Assembly: GCA_964016885.1 (NCBI GenBank)
Contig: OZ024743.1
Coordinates: forward strand, 190,983,892 to 191,047,891
Reading direction: 5' to 3'
Origin: Eledone cirrhosa
Taxonomy: Eukaryota; Mollusca; Cephalopoda; Octopoda; Eledonidae
DNA length: 64,000 nucleotides
Part shown: positions 59,169 through 64,000 of the stretch, piece by piece
How the letters are laid out: the number at the start of each line of letters is the position of its first letter
Position numbering within the stretch: the first letter of the stretch is position 1
Position numbers and translations under genes: made by a program
Notes under the pieces: model-generated
Seen by the model: only the letters and a program-made list of their open reading frames with translations
Databases searched by the model: none
Told to the model about the DNA's origin: nothing

Positions 59169-62049
59169 ACCAATGCAATACATATAATGAATGCCAACAT
59201 ATCTTCGCAAATTTGAAATCCCGGTTTTGATCCCACATCTGGTTTCCTTAGGCAAGTTTATTTTACCATAGCCTTCTGTAAACCAAACATTTGTTAGAAA
59301 ATTTGGTTATAAGGATACCAAGTAGAAGACTTTCGGATGAAATTCTATATTTGGGGAAGACTCAACCAGTTACACATAAATTCGATTCGTAGGTAGTTCA
59401 GTTGATTGACAATTGAGGGCTTCATAAAACTGTCACAATCATATGATTGGTGACCAAAATAATTATTGTACAAATTATATATTCAATGAAATAATGAGGA
59501 GGCTGCAGATGTACTTTTGATTTGTACCTGTGGTAATTGAAAAACATGGATATGTTGCTCACTGCCTCGGAGCAAATCATGAAAAGGTGGGCTTCATAGA
59601 ACGAGAACGAGTAAAGATAATTAGTAAATTATAATTACAATCAATTATTGGAACTGTAAAAAACTTTCTAGAAGTTTAGTATATAATACCTGCATATGCA
59701 CACGTAGGAATATACTTTTATGTGGACATATATTTTAACATATACATAATAATCTATTTGGTGCTGTCTAAATTCCAATGAACCAATCTTATTTCTGCGT
59801 TAGAAACCGCTTTTCACTCTAATGGTGAGGAATATGAAAAGTAAATGTAACCAGAATAATACCGAAGAAGAAAGACACGGACAGGATGGGAAATGCAATA
59901 ACAAAAACATAAACATAAATTAATAGATAAGTAAATCGTTTGTCAGGCACTCAGTCGCACAGACATTTAGTAAGTTAAATAGATAAATACACACATGTAT
60001 ACTTGTATATGTACGTACATTGACAGATAGACACGTGTTGATATAAGTTAAGGTTACAATGCAATGTATTTGCTTGTTATATTTCGTAAAGTTCTTGAAA
60101 CATTCAAAACACTTTAATCACTATTTTGGCAAATACTTCTATAAATATTTATTCTGATCTTTGTCAAAACATACATAAATTTTCAGACGTCACTCTTCTC
60201 TGGACATCTTCAAGTGACATATTCTCTACTGTTTGCTGATTCTAAATAAATGACCGGATTAGTGAATACCTTCAATGTTGGAGATAAACATATTTATTTA
60301 TTTATCAGGGATTTGCAATTTTCTTACTTTTCTATTGTAACTTTTATTTCATCGGTGATGTTTTATAACAGTTGGGCGGATGCATCGACAATGTATATTT
60401 ACTGACAGTAAATTGCTGTTACCTTTCTAATCATATTCTTACATTTAAATAACATCACAATTCTTGAGTTTTTATAATATTTGACTAATGATCTACACTA
60501 TAAACAACTGTCTAATTAAGTCGGATCAAGTATTACATTTATAATGGTCAACTCTGCTTATTTTCGAGTTATCATATCTCTCAGTCTTAACTGAAAATAT
60601 CGCTTAAAACTTGTCATTACTTGCATATATGTAAAAAGGAATTTTCTTCATTTTGACGGCTTCTTGAAATCACATTTTAAAGACAAATTGGCTCTTGATA
60701 CAATTTTTCGAAAGTTCAATATATATACCAATACATTTACTTATTGGTAAGACAGCGAGAACTTAATTAGTTTTCACAAATTACAATGACAAAGACAGGG
60801 AACAGAAGGAATTAACAGTAAACTGAGGATAGATTAACCGTTAAGGAATTTGTATCTATCGAGTAGTGGCTGCCGATATCTCTTTGTGAGATATATAGTA
60901 TTGAGGGCGTGTTTCCTCATTAATACATTGTAGCAAATAAAAATATCTGACATAGATGAGGAGTTCGGCGGATTTCAGTTACCTTCATAAAGTCTTCATG
61001 TTGTCAACAACCACCAGACCAACATAGATACGTAGCTTGTTTACATTCTATCAAAACAACATCTATACGCTATTCAAAGCTCCCAATCAACACAAAAAGC
61101 TTCCCTGCCCAACCTGTTAAACCCAGACCTGTGCTGCTGCAGTTTACGTTATAACATCTGGGGTGTTCCCCACAAGAATGAGAAGCGTTTAGCAAGTAGT
61201 GAAACTCGGTTAAAATTACCATGCAAACCCCACGAAATAACCTTCTCTGCATCGTACAGGCCTTAAAATCTCCCGTCACCATATCTGCAGTTTAGCTGAC
61301 TGGTCCCATGTCAAAAGTATCTCCAGCAGCATTACACAAGCCTCTTTTACTACCTCTCAAATCTTCATTCACATTCATAATGGGTCGGGCCGGTGAGAGC
61401 CAATTCCGTGGAGGAAGTATGCAAATTCACTGATCAAATTGCATTCAAATCCACATTGTAAACATTTAGTAAATATAGACCAAATGTCGCTCCTTCCACA
61501 CTAAAGGAATCATTTCCTTGCATATATACACACATTTGAAAGTACCTCCAATCACTTCAAATCAAGCGCTCTCCGACCCTAACAATTACCCTTCCATCAC
61601 GCTCAAGAAATATGTTCCACTGAAAGCTCATATAAACATAACGTTGTTAAACTTTACTCCGTTGTTAATCTTTATGCACTGCTCTTTATAAACATCCTAC
61701 TGTGTGTCCCATTCCAGGAACGGCAAGCTTTTGACCATGCCAATTATCTTTCTATCACACTCTATTCCAACATCTCAAAGATAATAGCAATCCCGATTAA
61801 GAATGGCATCTTGCAATGCCTGGGATAAGTATTTGCAATGTCCATCAAGCCAGCTCTACTGGAAATTTACTACACTTTATTACGTAGATGTGACTACTTC
61901 CCCTTGAGAAATTCTGTGAAAGTAATGTTTTGCCCTCAACATAAGTAAAACATTCAACCTTATCTGGCACATCTCCGAAAACTTCCTGTCTTCGAACTTT
62001 ATCTGTACTGATATGTTTTCACTTATGTAATTTTTGAAAATGTTATTTA
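59169..62049. other. No gene recognised; 2.9 kb
   Basis: AT-rich without microsatellites. A frame on the minus strand at 61070-61282 (with CGEHPRCYNVNC) has a slightly higher GC content, but no recognisable domain and no supporting context. Confidence 0.5.
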
Positions 62050-62141
62050 TTCATTATACAAATTAAACGATAGCATTCTATATGTGGTTGAGCCCACTTT
62101 CTCTCCTGGCAACCAATATTTTTAGACCCAGTCCGCCACTG
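62050..62141 (+). mobile_element. Right-end fragment of the 16.5 kb repeat family
   Basis: 'gatagcattctatatgtgg', 'tctcctggcaaccaatattt' and 'agtccgccactg' match 17405-17494. Confidence 0.6.
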
Positions 62142-62358
62142 AGGATATATATGCCCTTTATTGTTCCCTGTTTTGAAGTTTACACTTATTTAGATTAATG
62201 TTATTATGCACGAGTTATTATGCATGAGATATTACAATGGAATGGTATTGAAATAGCGAATGATTGACACCCTTATGTGTTATTTAATATTCAAATATAA
62301 AAAGAATATATATGTGCACGTACTCCATGGTTTTCAGTGACCAGCAGATTACTGTACT

Positions 62359-62880
<522 letters not shown>

Positions 62881-62882
<2 letters not shown>

Positions 62883-63218
62883 CACGTGGACGTGTGAACT
62901 ACCAAATCCAGTAGTAATTCATCGAAGTGTGGCAGAAAGAGACAGCTGATGGTCAGTAGAATTGACATCTGTTGGTCAGATTTTCGATGACATAGAAAAG
63001 CAGCAGCCAATAACAGGACGTGCAAAGAGGATGTTTTTGACGCTAATACCCCAGTGAAAGAATTTTCTCCGAAAACATTCGACGTGTCCGTCGAACATGC
63101 AGATCCAGAATCAGACAGATCCAACGAAATTTAGAATACAAAAATACCCTCACTTTTGTCAAAAGTTACATCAATGCTGCAAATTTGGTGCTTTTTGGTC
63201 CAGTTGTTTGGCGAAAAT

Positions 63219-63277
<59 letters not shown>

Positions 63278-64000
63278 CATTCGAGCAGGAGAAATGTAAA
63301 AATTGAAACAGACACAACAACAATACATAGCATTACATTTGTTTATCTAACATATTTCATGTTGATTTATGTGAATTTTCTTCTAATTTTCATTTGGTTA
63401 TTTTTCATGATAATCCATCGAACGTTTTGTTTTGTTTGTTTTTTCTTATCAAATATTTTTCGCCAGAAGCCATATAGTAACTTAAAACTGGAATATATAG
63501 ATAAGTTGTATATATACACATAGAGATGAAAGATAACAATATTCTTTAAAATGTGAAATTACAGCCACCTTGAATCAAAATATGAAGACATATATTTCGT
63601 TTTCTGTATGTGTCAATAACAATGGGTGTATATTATAGGAGAACGACTTTGATTTTAACTTTGCTGCAAAGCCAACAAAATATATTTCATAACAGTACAA
63701 AATACCATGTGTTCTATGACACCACTTTTCATCCAGCCAACTTTTTAATCAGATCTAATTTTTATAGAATACTAGTGTTACAAACAGCAGGTAAATAATT
63801 ATTCGATGATCATCATTGCGATATCAATTTAAAATGCTTTGTATTTCCTCGTTAGGCCATCAAAGATTTGGAAATCATATGAGAGTTGACAGAAAAAATT
63901 ATTCAAGGAAATAAAACCCAAATGTATGTATATTATATATGTGTGTTTGAATGTATATATATAAATATATTTTAAATGTGTTGAGGGAAGAGGTGGAGTA
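62881..64000. other. No gene recognised
   Basis: Contains (TA)n at 63223-63268. The rest is AT-rich with short frames only. Confidence 0.5.

Noticed and set aside
61070..61282. 70-codon cysteine-containing frame on the minus strand
   Set aside because: No recognisable motif or context; the opposite strand is equally plausible as noncoding.

Overview
This window reads as AT-rich, intron-scale or intergenic DNA from an animal, most likely a cephalopod mollusc (octopus-like). The reasons are at least eight copies of a tRNA-derived SINE carrying the 3' block typical of cephalopod SINEs (a 'ccttacggggtcgataaaat' core and a 'ggccttgtgcc...gtagaaacaattat' tail), very many (TA)n, (TG)n, (TATC)n and (TTA)n microsatellites, and a mixed load of Helitron, Penelope-like and non-LTR elements. 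No complete host protein gene can be supported. Two short stretches (1257-1627 +, and the CpG-rich 53736-54059 -) are the only candidates for host exons.

Layout. 1-3.0 kb: mostly featureless, with one possible exon. 3.0-3.5 kb: 3' end of a Tx1-like LINE inside a (TATC)n tract. 3.5-10.24 kb: a decayed but nearly full-length Helitron (zinc finger/N-domain, HUH Rep with two tyrosines, PIF1-like helicase), followed directly by a 0.6 kb deletion derivative of it (to 10.87 kb). 11.15-11.41 kb: another Tx1-like 3' end, reversed, again between GATA tracts. 13.2-18.7 kb: microsatellites, foldback elements, a hammerhead-like RNA core, one SINE and a (TA)n-flanked repeat family. 18.7-28.2 kb: mainly unassigned AT-rich DNA with SINEs, one foldback copy and a probable Penelope relic. 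28.2-30.9 kb: a Penelope-like element (end of RT, zinc-binding linker, GIY-YIG endonuclease) between 444-bp inverted repeats. 31.05-33.72 kb: a nearly identical 468-bp tandem repeat, inverted once at a small palindrome; each full unit carries a hammerhead-ribozyme-like 45-nt core. 33.8-34.8 kb: SINE pieces and a 270-bp tandem repeat with a tRNA-like promoter. 35.1-47.2 kb: two families of RLE-type (Dong/R4-like) LINEs, all on the minus strand, arranged alternately and partly duplicated. 47.2-52.85 kb: a full-length but broken Tx1-like APE-type LINE inside an (ATT)n tract. 53-64 kb: mostly unassigned DNA with a cluster of three SINEs, a further reversed SINE and a fourth foldback copy.

The genes do not form a host pathway; they are the replication genes of four transposon classes, nearly all broken. 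The most interesting unit is the 468-bp array: its repeats are tandem, near-identical and each predicted to be self-cleaving, which is the layout expected of a retrozyme or ribozyme-satellite whose monomers would be 468 nt. It lies about 0.1 kb beyond a Penelope-like element, the class of retroelement with which hammerhead motifs are known to be associated. All ribozyme calls here rest on reading the core by eye and need folding and cleavage tests.
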